64,000 nucleotides of DNA from Bryoerythrophyllum caledonicum (GCA_963971425.1 OZ020517.1:9488501-9552500), one strand, 5' to 3'. Positions 11,555 through 24,411 are shown, counted from the stretch's first letter. Notes: a model not told the origin generated them from the sequence alone. Translations and numbers: made by a program.

Positions 11555-13270
11555 ATTGAAGAATCTTCAATCCAAAGGTTTATAATGTCTTACCAAACTT
11601 TACTACATTTTTCGTAATCTACAAAGTTAAATGCGTGCTTCTATATATGGTTCTCAACTAAAGTTTAAGGGTTAGACCTTAAATGCTTGACCTATAGCCA
11701 TGGGTTTATAATGGTCAAAGGGAACATTTTCTTTGTTTAATTTCACACTCAAATCCATAAGATAAATTATTGATAAATTTACCATATATAAAACTTTAGA
11801 GTTTCTATGTGTAGAATTTTTTTGGTTTTATTTTTGCAAAGAAAATGAAGTTATAATGATTATGTAAGGTGAAAATACCCCTAACTAACTATATTTATAT
11901 TGGATGAAAATAATCTATAACTTCAAAATTAGTAGAAAATACTATCCCATGGAAATTCGCACTAAACTTGCATTTGCTAGACACTATTAAAGTAATTCAA
12001 AAATAGAAAAAAGTTTGATTAAAAGTTGAGTATTATAAACTTTGTTTTACAAGTAAAGCTTAATTGCAACAAAGAGAAACCTTCACAGTTTAAACAAAAA
12101 TTTGGTCCAAAAAGGCCATAAGGTCAAAAAATACAATAAATGAAGATCAATATTTACTTCAAATATTTTTCTACCATGGCCCAAAACTAAATCCAAAAAT
12201 ATCCTACATGGATTGAAATAAAGTGCACATACCAAAGACACTTGTTAATCACATTACACACAAAAGAACGGCTTTTTTTCATTGGTGGGGTACATATCCA
12301 GTCATCAAAAGGCCAGGTTTGGTGGTGTCGCCATCGCTCGCCCAACAGCTGAGTGAGCATCTACAAAGATTCAGGTACTTTCACATGTCACGGGAATTCA
12401 TTTCAAAATACTATCGAAAAAGACTCATGACATCATTGAGACTCCCATTACAAGTGGTACGAGGCCCATTGTCATGAAACAGAGTACCATAGCATATGCC
12501 AGAACTGAGGTTATACCAATTCTCCAGCCATTATGATAACCAATTATGCGACACCCCTTGTAAACACCAACCCAGGTACAAAAGCGTTCAACACTCCAGG
12601 CTACAACATAGATGCTCCCCAACTTACCCCTTCTCATACACAATCATTGGCATTACGAGTCTTCAACCACCACAGAAAAGGGTGGAAAGAAGGGAAAAGA
12701 AAAAAAACTTCCAAACATTCCAAGCACAATCCAAGCACAATCTCTCTAGTCACATTCCAAGCACAATCTCTCTACATACCAAAAGGACAACGCTGCATAC
12801 TGGTGATAATACAAAACAAACATTAGGGGACTTAATGGGATTTAATTGGGAGACATTTATTCCATTTCCAAAAGATGGACATAAAGAGAGCCATAACTAG
12901 AGACTGCACATGCCCCGTTTGGGACTATGGGGGGTACACTAACATCACAAAAAGGGACACTTAGAGAAAAACCTTTGGATCTAACCTTTATTTTGGCTAG
13001 AATGTTGTAGACCTTGTGCAAAAAAATGGTATGGTACAAAGTGGGTTGTTGCCGTGAGGGGTGCACAAGCTTCGGACCCCCAACTAGTACTATTATCTCT
13101 CTCCTGTGATAATCCTTCTAAAGAAACCACCACCCCTTACCTAACAAAAAAAGGGGAAGGCCTCTATCTCTCCCAGGAAAGCAGGGAAAAACAAAACTTT
13201 CCTGTGACAAAATTGCGTTAAGGGAAAAGAAAACAAAAAAAAAACGAAAAGCTACTTTTCCTTCCTTGCT
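11555..13270. other. Intergenic region downstream of the YUCCA gene
   Basis: No protein family was recognised. Open frames of up to 134 codons at 12223-12900 lack motifs. The part next to 13270 must hold the YUCCA 3' UTR. A minus-strand AATAAA lies at about 12985-12990, roughly 280 bases past the stop codon, and is a possible poly(A) signal. Confidence 0.4.
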
Positions 13271-14989
13271 CTATCTCGAGGAGAAGGTGAAGACTCGCTT
13301 GTGGGACTCGAGCTCGGCGGCGATGAACGCCCGGCTGATGTCCTCAGCGATGTTTTTGGCATCGAAGGTCGCTCCCAGTATCCCCTTTCGCCCCAGCCCC
13401 GCGACGTAGAGCCCCCGCTCGCCCTTCCACGTCCCCCGCGACGGGTTCCGCGGCAGCCCATCCTCCGAGAAAAACCCTCCGTCATCCTGCGTTGCAAGAA
13501 CAATACCGGTCAATCCACTGCCTCGACACACGTCACACTCTCATGCTCAAAGCGCTTCCTACTTTAGAGCTGACTTGGTTTAAACTAAGCTGACTTGGAT
13601 CACTGTAGAGTTCACATTGATAAGCACCTGGTGTTACTAGCTTGGGTTGCGACTTTCAGGCGTTATGATCCATGAATGCGACTAGTTTTGGATTCCCGGA
13701 ATGAAACATGATTTAATCGCATGATCAGGTGGAGGTGACTTGCAGGCTACTGCTAACTTCGAGACCAGAGCTATCCAAACCGTTCACACTGTCGCGGTCC
13801 ATGAATCCCACCGGCGAGACATTCACATGTGAGTGGAGTTCACTAGAGCTAGCTGGGATGCAATGAGGGCATTGTGGTTACCTTGAGCCATTGAGGGACG
13901 TTGCTGCGGTAGCCGGTTGCGAGGACGACAGCGTCGTAGTTTCTGACTTCGCCGTTCTCGAAGCACGCGCCGTGGGCTGTGACGTGATCTACACCCGGAA
14001 ACACCTGTGGAGGGAGGAAAATGTCAGCAGGCCGGCCGGCAGGAGAGGGGAGGACGAACAGAGTGGGGACAGAGGGGAGTGGTCTGTACCTTGATGTCGC
14101 CGTTTTTAATTTTGGCGAAGGTGCCGACGTCGAGAATGGGCGTCTTGCCCTGCTTGCACTTGATGGTCATGGGGCCATCTTTGGGCCGCTTGAACCCGTA
14201 GACAGTGGTGTCGCCGAGCATGGCCCAAGTGTACCAGACGAGCAGCATGTCTGTAAACCAGAGCGGGAAGGACTTCATCATGCGCATGGCGACGGCGAAC
14301 GTGGAAGTTCCGAAGATCTCTCGCGGCAGAATGTGCACGGGCGAGCGCGCCACGAGCGACGGCTGCGCATTGAAATTCACCAGGTCGAGCGCAATCTCCA
14401 TCCCGGAGTTCCCACACCCGACCACGAGCACGCGCTGCCCGGCGAAGTCTTTCCCCGTCTTGTAGTTCGACGAGTGTACCACATGCCCGTCGAAGTCCGC
14501 CAGTCCCGCCATGGCCGGGCTCACAGCCTCCGCGTTCTCACCGGATGCCACCACGAGCCAGCGCGCGCAGAGCTCACGCTCGCCGGAGCTCACACTCACG
14601 CGCCAGCACCCAAGCTCCGCGTCGAACTCCGCACGCCGCACCTGCGTGTTGAAAAGCGCCTTCATGTCGAAGAAGGCGAAGTATTCCTCCAGATACTCCA
14701 CGAATTGCTGCCGGTTCGGGTACAGCGGGTAGTGCTCCGGGAACGGGTACAGCGGCAACTCGCAGAACTGCTTGGGAATGTGCAGGTGCAGCCGGTCGTA
14801 CGCCTTGTACTTCCACAGCGACCCAATGCCGTCGCTCTTCTCCACGATCAGCGACGGCACCCCCTTGCTCTTCAGGCACGCCGCCGCCGCCAACCCGGAC
14901 GGCCCGCCGCCCACTATAATCGCCCCCTCCAGAAACTGCATCGCCGGATCATTCCCCGCCTTCCCCCTGTACTCCCCGAGCGACGCCAT
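13271..14989 (-). CDS. YUC: YUCCA-type flavin monooxygenase, three exons, 412 aa
   Basis: Converts indole-3-pyruvate to the auxin indole-3-acetate, using FAD and NADPH (known for the family). Exons on the minus strand are 14989-14090 (300 aa), 14004-13882 (41 aa) and 13486-13271 (71 aa plus TAG). Introns of 85 and 395 bp have GT-AG borders and phase 0: AAG|GTACAG with CCACAG|GTG, and AAG|GTAACC with ACGCAG|GAT. Visible motifs are FAD-binding GGGPSG (residues 27-32), an FMO-type segment FDGHVVHSSNY (167-177), NADPH-binding GCGNSG (191-196) and ATGY (329-332). Length and architecture are typical and no lesion is seen. The ATG at 14989 gives the usual short N-terminus before the FAD site. Coding sequence is strongly GC-rich against AT-rich flanks. 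The subfamily member cannot be named. Confidence 0.95.
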
Positions 14990-15096
14990 CTCGAACCAAA
15001 CTCCACCGCCACACCACCTCCCTCACCCACAGGGCTCACCTCCTAGAATCATGCAACAAAAGCTCCGGCTTCAACCCTGGCAAACCAACTCCACTG

Positions 15097-15168
15097 TCAA
15101 TGTCGAATCTCGCAACCTCCCAGCATCCACAACATTCCCAAATCCTCCACACACTTACCAGTGGCCAT
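15097..15168 (-). promoter_or_regulatory. Upstream ORF or alternatively spliced 5' leader of YUCCA
   Basis: An ATG on the minus strand at 15168 opens a 23-codon ORF ending with TGA at 15099-15097, about 107 bases before the YUCCA start. It could lower translation of the main ORF. The segment GGTAAGT just after this ATG also looks like a splice donor, with a TTCTAG acceptor-like site near 15045, so the uORF may be removed by splicing. Confidence 0.45.
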
Positions 15169-15267
15169 CCCACTAGAATTCAGCTCACGATGGATGAGAG
15201 ATCTGGGCGCGGGAGCAGTGAGCGCTGAGGGAGTGTACAAGAGTATAGAGTGAGAGACGGCCGAATC

Positions 15268-15277
15268 GATATATAGC
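15268..15277 (-). promoter_or_regulatory. TATA box of the YUCCA gene
   Basis: The minus strand reads CTATATATCG (TATATA at 15275-15270), about 280 bases upstream of the start codon, in a GC-richer leader region. Transcription would start near 15240, giving a leader of about 250 bases. I saw no canonical TGTCTC auxin-response element close by. Confidence 0.55.
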
Positions 15278-15299
15278 CGGTAAGAATCGTCTGGACCCA

Positions 15300-15934
15300 A
15301 GCCAGATCCCGAGGACGCTGCCCGTGCGAAGCCTTCGCTGCGCGGCTTGACCCCTCTAACCTTTTTCACCACCTTTTTTACTTCCCCCCCCCCCTCCAGT
15401 TTTTTTTAAAGATGTTTTTTATTCCATCACTGATGCCACAAGGCGAGGTTGGACAGCGGCGTTATTTTCCCCGGGGGAAGGATGTGATTACTTTTTACCT
15501 TTCCTCCCTCATTTCTAAGGGTTTTTCTTTATTTCTTTGCGGGTGTTCTTTATTCTATCACGAGGTTGGAAAGGGGGTGTCAGGCGTTTTTTTTTTTTTT
15601 TTTTTTTTTTGGGGCCCCGGGGGCGGAAGGGAAGGGAGATTGTGTGGGTTATTTTGGTGGTGGGCCCCACTTGGAGGGTACCAGCCGAAAAGCTCTTGAA
15701 GGAATAACTCACTGTAACTTTTGGGGCGGCCTGCATCACTGAAATAGTAGGGTTGGTTGGGGGGCGTTGGTTGAATGTGGGAGACAACGTTGAAGCTGTG
15801 ATGGATTCTCAAGAAGCACATGTGGCTCTACATCAGCTCCTTGGTGATGGCCGCTTAGAATTGGTGGTTTTATGATATTAAATCCTCTTCGAAAGGCATG
15901 GATAGTGGGGCGTTTTATGACAAGTTTGTGTTAT
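15300..15934. other. Upstream region with homopolymer runs
   Basis: Contains a C run near 15384-15394, a T run of about 24 bases at 15587-15610, and G-rich blocks around 15611-15700. Frames across it look like low-complexity artefacts. No gene recognised. Confidence 0.45.
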
Positions 15935-16715
15935 CTCGATTGAGACTTGTAAAGTTGCAAACTCACAAAATTTCATAGACTTTGACCGCACAGATTGAAA
16001 GATCATAGTGTTTGAAGTTAGAGAAAGGGTTCAATTTCTTCCCTACGTTTAGTGGATAGATAGACTTTGACTTCACTTGGTGTCCAATTTTTGCACTACA
16101 CAAGGTCCAAATTCGTCACCATCGTGCTAAGCATGATAGTAGTTCCTTGTATACCAATTTTTAGAGGTAATCAAAGGGTGTAGCATATTCCAAAAAAGTG
16201 TGCAAGGAGTTGAGGTCCAAATATTGTCAATTCACATTATATTTTTTGTGAACTTAATATGTTTAGGAATGAGAATCCAAATGGTCAAAAAGAAGTTTAC
16301 ATCACATAATGCGGTGGGGAAAATAAAAAGTAAAAAATATGAAGATCTCTAAGTTTTATGTGGAAAGGAAGAAGTCTTTTTGGTACCTTGGCCGTCAATG
16401 TGTGTAAATGTTTGATTTGGGTTGATATGCTTTTTAAACTAAAGACTAGAGACTATTTTGACAATATGATAGGAAATAATATCATTTGCTAGTGTAGAAA
16501 ACAGAACATTCAATAGAGTGTCCAAGCAAAAGTGTGGAGTTGCCCGACTTGCTGCTCTCTCCATTCGAACTTCAAAATCCTATTATTTTTCATTAAATGT
16601 CGTATTTAGAAGGGAAAAAATGGACTTGCACAAAGGTTTTAGTAATGTCCATCTATAGTTTTAAAAAATTCAAAAAAGAATGTTATAAATTGCCACAGTA
16701 GGAACCTACCCAAAC
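15935..16715 (+). mobile_element. TTAA element (long family), partial copy
   Basis: Carries the family blocks CTTTGACCGCACAGATTGAA, TTGCACTACACAAGGTCCA, GTGTAGCATATTC and TTTGGTACCTTGGC in the same order as the complete copies, but the left terminus is missing and the right end is decayed near AGGAACCTACCCAAAC. Non-coding. Confidence 0.55.
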
Positions 16716-16725
16716 ATTCGATGTA

Positions 16726-16990
16726 GGGATTAAGGCGGATGAGCTTTTCTGGCATGTGAGAATCTACGAGTGTTCTACATCATGCAGAGTGATATCTACC
16801 CATTGGATACAAAAATCTACAAACGCATTTTACGGAAATCACAGTAAGTGGTCGATGCTTGCACCAATTGTCATGGTAATGGTCTCAATAGAGGCCCATC
16901 TTCCTCCACCTCCAAGTCATGGTCTATTTTTTCCTTCAAGGTTCTTACACCAAAACGACCCATATATGGTCGTTTGGCCTTAAAGGGTTA
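16726..16990. mobile_element. Candidate short TTAA element
   Basis: The right end GGTCGTTTGGCCTTAAAGGG followed by TTAA resembles the end of the element at 21329-21616. Both also share an internal TGGTCTCAATAGA/TGGCCTCAATAGA block. The left end (ATTAAGGCGGATG) is a weak match. Confidence 0.35.
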
Positions 16991-18514
16991 AGGCCTTGAG
17001 TATGGGCGTAGCGCATGAGAGTGCATGCTTATGGTGGGCTTGAGTTAATGCAAAGAGGGGTAAGTTGATTGTTGACTTGGGTGGTAATAATTTAAGTGGA
17101 TTTTTACCTGACTGAAGTGTAGTGGCGATCTTCCCTCGGCTGGAGATTAATGGCCCAAGTTTCATTCCTAGGTGTTCATTCACCGCTTTGGCAGTAATGA
17201 AGAAAGTTATTTGGGAAATTAGGTGAATCCCACCAAGAATGATTATCCTAGAGTAGCGGCTGCTCTTGCTTGCTAATTAATTGTTAGGCTCTCGGCTCTC
17301 CTGCTGAAGTAAAGGGGCGGTTATGAATGGAAAGCTCCGAGGGCCTCATTTATGGGCTTTTAGGTGAGTCCACATGGTAACTCATCTCGCCCCTTTTTTT
17401 TACCCCACTTGATTGTCTATGATTGTTGCATTCAATGAGCCTCATAAAGCAGGCGGCTTGGCCCATTTCCTTTTCTTCAATGCACCCCTGCTTTTGCTCC
17501 TGTTTCATAACCTCGCTCACTTTCCCTGCAAAAAGGAGAGGGCAGCCCCAGCTATTTTCTGGCCCCATTCGGATTTGGGACGTCCCATTGTGGCATTTAG
17601 CTAGCAAATAAAGTTAGGTCATCAACCAATTGTAAAAAGATCACCAAGCCCTCTTTGCCGTTTTGTCATTTCACCATGTACCAAGGTTGACTTGAAATTT
17701 GGGTAGAGGAAAAGAAAAATGATGCCTTCTTTAGCCATGGCTTGCCCGTACTTTCACTGCTCATCATTTGTTTCCCAAATATAATCTTAATTGCTGCAAG
17801 TGCCTCCTAAGTAGATTTTTCTCAATCACCTTTGCTGATGTGTGAATGCGGCTGGATTCCAGTTGTGGTGCAACAAACCACATTCTAGACATGACCCAGT
17901 CCAGAAAAATATGAACCACATTCTACCTGCTCATACAATCCCAACATTTGGGCATAACAGAGTTGCTTACAAGTGTAGTGACGCACAAGACATTCAACCG
18001 TTAACCCTTAAAATGTCCATTGGGGACTGTCTACACACGTACAGAAAGCCCACATGATAGAGGATGGAAGACATCTAGGTCTTTGATGAAAACGTGACTT
18101 TGCAATGTGACATTGTGCATGACAATGTGTAATAAATTATATAGATATATTGAGATGAGTGCATTCTAAATTATCAATTTCTTTCTACAGCTAAAGTTTA
18201 CTCTCAAGCTTTTCATGTCTATGCACAAAACTTTAATTCTTTGAAATTTTGTTAGGTCCTGGGCATCTATTCCTATCTTGTTGTTTGTGATGTATACTCC
18301 ACTTTTGAAACGAGCAAAAGCATAACCGCATTCTCTTTAGAAAGTTCCTGCATATGCAAAAGATGAAGTTAGCCTACATTTACCATATATAAGTAGAATG
18401 TTCATGTCACTATTGTAGCATTCACTAACCTATGTATAAAAACAAAACAAAAAACACAAAGTAGGAGAAGGAAAACAAATGTGTATACTAATTCTACTCT
18501 CAACAAAAACAAAA
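16991..18514. other. No gene recognised
   Basis: AT-rich with some moderate-GC patches around 17400-17600. Overlapping frames on both strands at 17350-17611 and one at 17842-18057 carry no recognisable motif. A TTAACCCTTAAAATG sequence at 18001 may be a solitary TTAA-family end. Confidence 0.35.
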
Positions 18515-18645
18515 ACACAAATTCTACTCTCAAGGGAGGGAAGTAGTTCCATACTATTGATCTATTTTCGGTGGACATAGACTTAGTAGTGGAATAGACA
18601 TACGCTATGTTCACCCTGGCCACCTTCGCAACCAAAGTTCTTCTT
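18515..18645 (+). mobile_element. Diverged LINE 3'-tail copy
   Basis: Plus-strand similarity to the end of LINE copy 2: GGGAAGTAGTTCCATACTA, then a GTGGACATAGACTTAGTAG block and TTCTTCTTCTTTTG at the end. The terminal hairpin is degraded. Its 5' edge falls within a small duplication of ATTCTACTCTCAA, so the boundary is approximate. Confidence 0.55.
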
Positions 18646-19111
18646 CTTTTGTTTACACTAACATAAATTTCACATGTACAATGGTGCTTCGTTTTAGGCA
18701 GAAATAAAAGTTACTTAGTTAGGATACAAACACAGTACAGTACATGAACTTGTGAGCTACGTTCTCACTCTCAAATGAAGGAGAGGTGTACCTTACATGG
18801 GTCAATGGTTGTTTCACAGCAACCAATTAGAAAGAATGAATGTATGAATGTTGGTCATCACTCGCCATTACCGTATGCACGATCATGTCATTGATAGGTC
18901 AGGTGAGCAAAATACGTGAGGACTTGTGGACTGTGCGTATTCCAGTTAAAATAGTGCAGACCACACTCCTTGATCCTGCCTGGCGGCAATCATCAAGTCA
19001 TGAGGAAAAACAACATTGATGATCGAGGGCATGCCGTGCAAGGGCAGTTGCTGTCCCTTGAAGGTTCACATTGTAAATGTCAATGTTATGATGTTTTCTC
19101 ATTATCACCAT

Positions 19112-19334
19112 TTAACCCCTAAAGGACCAGAGTCTCCTCTCGGGGGATTCCTTGATTTTTGGGCAGGTTCCTAAAATTCGAAAAAAAATCAATTTTCTCT
19201 GAAATTTTTATTCTAGATTGCCTTTGATAAGAGCTTCGTGGAAGTATTTTTATTTTATTTGTTGGATTTGTGGTTTGAAAGTTAGCACCACTTATAGTTT
19301 TTGAGGGAAATTGTCAAGAAACTTTAGGGGTTAA
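19112..19334 (-). mobile_element. Short TTAA element, internal-deletion derivative
   Basis: Begins TTAACCCCTAAAGGACC and ends ACTTTAGGGGTTAA. The interior is the reverse complement of the right part of the long family (compare 9770-9890), including TTTGAAAGTTAGCACCACTT. It shares its right TTAA with the next element. Confidence 0.7.
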
Positions 19335-19970
19335 CCCCTAAAAGCCCCTGACTATTTCACACCAAAAACACTTTAAAATTGTTGATTCTAGTGCAATGAG
19401 TAAGGAAGGAAACAAAACCTTATATTTACCCTTTTGACCATAGGATCTCCATAAAGACTTACTAAGTAACATACTCACAAAATTTCATACACTTTGACTG
19501 CACGGATTGAAAGATAATGGTGTTTGAAGTCAAGAGAATGGTTTGTTTTCTTCCTTGCACATAGAATGGTCTAGACCACACATTGTTGTAGAAAAAATAA
19601 AAAGTGAAGAATATAAAGATCTCTAGGTTTTATGTAAAAAAGATTAAGTTTTTTCCCCGCTTGCCCGAAATGTGTAAAAATGTTTTTTTATTACTAAAGA
19701 CAAAAAAAAATTGTAGACATCTTCAAAGAACGTAATATTCTCTACATGCATGGAAGATCTCAATATCAATAGTGACTTCTAGCAAAATTTTGGAGTTGCC
19801 CGGAGTCCCCATTTCTAACTTTGAGTGTTACTAACTTTCAAACCATGGAGCTTTTCAGGGACAATCTAATACTAGAGTTTCAAAAATGAGTTAATGAATT
19901 AATTCATTTTAGAAACCTACCCAAAATCCAAAACGTACACCCCACGTACACTTGGGCTCTTAGGGGTTAC
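19331..19970 (+). mobile_element. TTAA element (long family), internally deleted
   Basis: Starts TTAACCCCTAAAAGCCCC and ends TTGGGCTCTTAGGGGTTAC. It follows the same sequence as the 8941-9971 element but lacks a central section (joined near 19560). The left TTAA is shared with the element at 19112-19334. Confidence 0.7.
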
Positions 19971-21328
19971 CCTCATTTGATTGTGGGATACAGTGATTTC
20001 CTCGTTTCATTGTTTGATAAAATAGTCAAATGAATAAATCAACTTGGGCTTTCACCGCATTTTCATTCATGATATCTAATTGCCTTTAGTCATTATTGTT
20101 ATCATTTTTACATAAACTTTTATACTCTAGTCAGATCATAATAAGAAGATAAATCACTAAAGGTTTACATATGCTTGTATTTGAAAAAGATGCTCTTTGT
20201 TGTAGCATGAATGAAATGATAACAAATTTTCGTTGTATTGTAAAAACAAGGGACATGTTTCGTTGAGTGCAAGTCATGTGTGTAGTAATTCCAAAAGGCC
20301 TCATTTTGTTTTTAGTAACTATTGAATCCAAATGTATTAAGAATCTATAAAGTTTTCAATCAATACTAAAATATAGACATCTTGTAAGCTTATGTGGCAA
20401 AGAGGCATTTGTCTTGCAAGACCAACTACCATGTGAGTCAACTTATAAAAAGAAGTTGTAACCATGTCAAGTTACGTTGCAAAGATACACCATGACTACT
20501 TGCAAGCTGCCCCATTTACATCCTCCAACTATCAATTATAGTGCCACAACAATAGTTATTCAGTCCTTAGTTTCATGACAAGCCTAGCATGATAATGCCA
20601 CTACTCTATGGTTCCAAAGCATTATTAGCCTCCACAAGGATTATGATAGAAACAGATAAGACACCAGTTAGTTAGAGAAACTCCGGCTGATGATGACCAT
20701 TTTCCCCAAGTTAACCCCCCTCTAATTAGGCTGTCCTGCACTAACTAACTCCCCCTACAAGTCAACAATAAAACATATCCAAATAAAACCAATAAATTAA
20801 TTAAAAGGTAATAATCTACACCCACGCATGATGTTGGGGGCAACAAGTGAGGACATATGGGGACTATATTTGCAACAACTTGAGGATTATAATGAGGAGC
20901 TATATTTGTGAAATTATAATTAGGAAAATGAAAGGACAGGAGACGCCAAAACCTTGCCCTTAGACGCGGCTTTGGAGCCGTCCACGGAGCTACATCGGAC
21001 GGTCCAGATTGGCCCTCCTGTGCATGCGGGTCAGGCCACAATTGTCATTTATTTAGTTATTTCTCTATTTATTTAACTTATTTCTGGACAACATGAATTC
21101 GTTCAGCTCAACTTGAGCCTGGCTTATCATAAAAACTGCTATCTATATATCATTTAAATATTATCATGAACGGCCCTCCGGCCTTTCCTAATATCAGATT
21201 CTTGGTAAGTAAGAAGATGTAATACTGTTTTCCAGTTTATTTATTGGCTCTACCGAATGGATGATTTTTCTTTTTCCTTTTTCTGATTTGAAGACGAGAT
21301 GGTCTTCTTTTGAAGATGGTCAGGTTGT
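19971..21328. other. No gene recognised
   Basis: AT-rich except for a GC-richer patch at about 20940-21040 (GACGCGGCTTTGGAGCCGTC), which could be an element end. A 98-codon minus-strand frame at 20745-21041 shows no known motif. Confidence 0.35.
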
Positions 21329-21616
21329 TTAACCCTCTAAGGCCTAGCGCAAGATAGGAGAACCTACGAACATAACAGATTATGCAAAACATCATCTAAA
21401 CAACGCGTATATTTTGTTACAACCCCACTTCACGGGAATCACTGTAGTTTGCCAATGCCTAAGTTGATTTTGATGGCGTTGGCCTCAATAGATTACCATC
21501 TCGTTGTGTCACTAAACTGTAGTTCAAATTTCCCTCAAAGATGGCTTGTAGTGTCTGCTACAAGAATTGACGTGTTCAAACGACCAATACATGGTTGTTA
21601 AGCCTTGATGGGTTGA
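21329..21616. mobile_element. Short TTAA element
   Basis: The left end TTAACCCTCTAAGGCCTA pairs with a right end that reads TTCAACCCATCAAGGCTTA on the other strand. About 288 bp, non-coding. Related to the candidate at 16726-16990. Confidence 0.5.
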
Positions 21617-21646
21617 ATAAATTGCAACATTCAAAAGTTCACTTTC

Positions 21647-22352
21647 TTAGTGGGATTCCACACTTGAATCAAGGACCAAACTCCATTGAAGACCAAACTA
21701 TGCCAAGATGCCAAGTTTTGGAGTTGAAAAAAAAAACAGTAAAAATATATAGATTGCAGAGTCGGGGTCCTTGTAGTGTGAAAGCCCAAAGGCTGTGTTT
21801 GAGAGGCCGTGATATAAAATATTTGATAAATCCTAAGTCAATTTTTACTTTTTATTTTTGGAAAATTACCTCTCACTTTCTTTAGTCATGGAGCCTAGAA
21901 GGCAATACATTTTTAGTCAGAAAAAGAAGATCAAGAAAATGGCCAAAATGCACCCTTTAAAAGAAATCCAGCAACAATCACTGGCTAGAAAAAATTTAGG
22001 TAAAGGAATTAGTGAAAAGAGTCACGTAAAAAATTTGTATAAAAATAAGTTATTGTTTCAATCTAACGTGTGAGATCTTGTCAGATTTTGAACATTTTAA
22101 TGTAAAGAATGATTGGCACCTCAAAAAGAGGTGGATTTTCATTCTTGTATGACCCAAACTTTCTTTGAGAGGCCAAACTCTTAGCGCCAAAACTCTCAAA
22201 AATTGTTGCCATGTAGACAAAAATTGTTGCCTCTCAACCTTGGTCCCTAGTGTGAAAGTTGAGAGTCCAACCAAGACTGATTTGAAGCTCTAGACCAATC
22301 AAATTACTAGTAAGATCAACCTTTCAACCTTTGGTGAGAGTATGAAACCGCC
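21647..22352 (-). mobile_element. Diverged PIF/Harbinger-like MITE, itself interrupted
   Basis: In reverse orientation it matches the MITE at 34591-34942. Shared blocks include CCATTGAAGACCAAACTATG, GTTTTGGAGTTG, GACCCAAACT, AATTGTTGCCATGTA and ACCAATCAAATTRCTAG. The match breaks at about 21745 and resumes at about 22086, so a roughly 340-bp insertion lies inside. The ends are eroded and the target duplication is no longer clear. Confidence 0.6.
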
Positions 22353-24124
22353 CGTATGAGTGTGAGTACTGGCATGTGTGTGTGTGTGACATTGTATGAA
22401 ATGTCTATGCAATATGAATTTGTTGGATATTTCAAATAGAATAGTGCTTTGTCTACGTACTTGGCTATAAATTGTCATTGGTCTAATAGCTTGGTAGTAT
22501 CCAAAGACTATCTTTTTACTAATGTTGGTTGCCCTTTAATCACCAACTTAAGGACCTTGGACTATTTTTGGTAAGGTTATATCTAAGAAGAAAAACAACA
22601 TTGTTTCTACAAGATTTTTATGAAGATTACAAAAAGTTTACAACATGAAATTGATATTTGTCAATTTTATTCAGACAACTTTAAAGTGCAAACAATAACC
22701 TTTGATCCATGTCCAAATCCCAACTTCGTATGTTCAAACTTTGGCATTCTCAAAACTTCTACTCGCGAAAAAATTCAAACCCACCACCTTTAGGTTCTAA
22801 GCTTAGCCAATAGCAAAGAGATCAAGAAAGAAATGAGTATTGCAAATGAAGGGCACAAGTGAAAAGGAATTCTTGTACCAGAAGTGGGTTTGGTCGATCG
22901 GCCTTAAGGGTTAAGTGTCCTAAGACCATCTTTCCACTCACACCCAAATGTATACGAACACATATCGCCATGTGTACGCCAAGTTACTTCCACAGCATGT
23001 GCCTCCAACTGAGGCGATGCCAAATGCAAGCAATGACAATTACATGATAAGCTTGGAAAGTGGGATTCAATCAAGTGGGAGCCCATGTCCATGGTACGAT
23101 TTCTACACAGAGCAGACGCTCCTGTAACAAAACTGTTGCCAGAGATCTTGTGCCTTTGTGTGCATGCCTAGGGATCCCCGAAGAAAATCCCGTCGTTGTA
23201 GTGGACTAGGAGGTGCACCTGATATGTGGGATCACCTCATGACAATCATTGGGATCTCGCACAATGCGATGCTCTGTCACTCCCACCATAGTCTTACATC
23301 TTGAAATCCTATTAATTTGTTTTACAAAAACTGTTGTCATTGGATTTTTTTTTTTAAAAAAATTTGGCACAAGGAAAGCAAGCTTTACTCGCAAGGAAAG
23401 AACAAGAAACCAAACAAAAAGCGCGCCAGGGCCGGCCATGCAAAAGGAAAGAACAGACCCCTAGTGGAACCCACGAATTCAAACCACCTTGTTGCCCTGT
23501 TTATTGCACACAGCCTCAAGACAACCCCAATTGGCGTCGAAACAAGTCGTGGCAACAATCCTACTTTGATCAGAGTTGGCTACCAACACTCACCCCCACG
23601 CCACGCAACCATATTCAATTAAGCCCTTCCAGATCACACTGTGCATCTTATGCACACTCCACCGCTGTTGGTTGAAGACCCAATTGTACCTGGTGATCCA
23701 AATGGACGTGACACGCCTCAGGGGAGCGACAATCTACTAATACCTCTAAACTTCTTGGTGTTATCATTGCTTTGAGGTGATATACATGTAAGACTTAAAT
23801 TTGATTTTTTAAAAATGGTTGTAATTGCTTCAAGGTTATCACCTTTAGTCATTTGATATGTGTTTTGTGTGCAATTTTAACCTTGAGAAAAAAAATTCAT
23901 GACAAAAACAATTTTGTTGTAGATACTCTAGAACAGATTTGCAATCACTAATGAATTGTGTTTACAAAAAAGATTGTGTATTGGCATGTTTGAACCTCAT
24001 TTACTTTGAACAAATATTTTTGAAAATGTTGCACTCCTCCATCACTTCTAAAACTTTGGTGCATGGAACTAGCATAATGTACAACATAATAGTAGTTGAA
24101 GTAGATGGTCTTGGTAGTATATAA
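22353..24124. other. Unclassified; contains a LINE-like fragment
   Basis: The 23440-23640 interval resembles 39476-39640 at the DNA level, for example CCCCAATTGGCGTCGAAAC against CCCCAGTTGGTGTCGAAAC. The second site lies beside a plant L1-type zinc-binding remnant, so both may be pieces of one LINE family. A solitary CCTTAAGGGTTAAG at about 22902 looks like a TTAA-family end. No gene recognised. Confidence 0.4.
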
Positions 24125-24411
24125 ATTTGACATCATAGTTTTAAGTCAAAGTGTCGTGATCCTCATTCCACAGGGGAAAAACATCACTTCTTTTTATTTC
24201 AAACACTACAATCTTCCAATCTGTGCAATCAAAATTTGTGAAATTTTTGAAGAGTGTTATTTTTTGAGTCTAAATTAGTTTTAGAAGCTCCATTCCCGCA
24301 CCCAAAAACTATAATGGAGCTTTTACTTTTCCTTATGTTCTTTGCACTAAAATAAGAAATTTTGAAGTGATTTTGGTGAAAAATAATCAAATAACTTTAG
24401 GAGATAACTGT
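24125..24411 (-). mobile_element. TTAA element (long family), fragment
   Basis: In reverse orientation it carries TTTCAAACACTACAATCTTCC and GAAGTGATTTTGGTG, matching one end of the long TTAA family. Termini are eroded and it is non-coding. Confidence 0.45.

Noticed and set aside
14021-15046. Long plus-strand open frame (341 codons) opposite the YUCCA first exon
   Set aside because: It is a mirror of a GC-rich coding exon with strong third-position bias. The minus strand carries all family motifs and splice sites.
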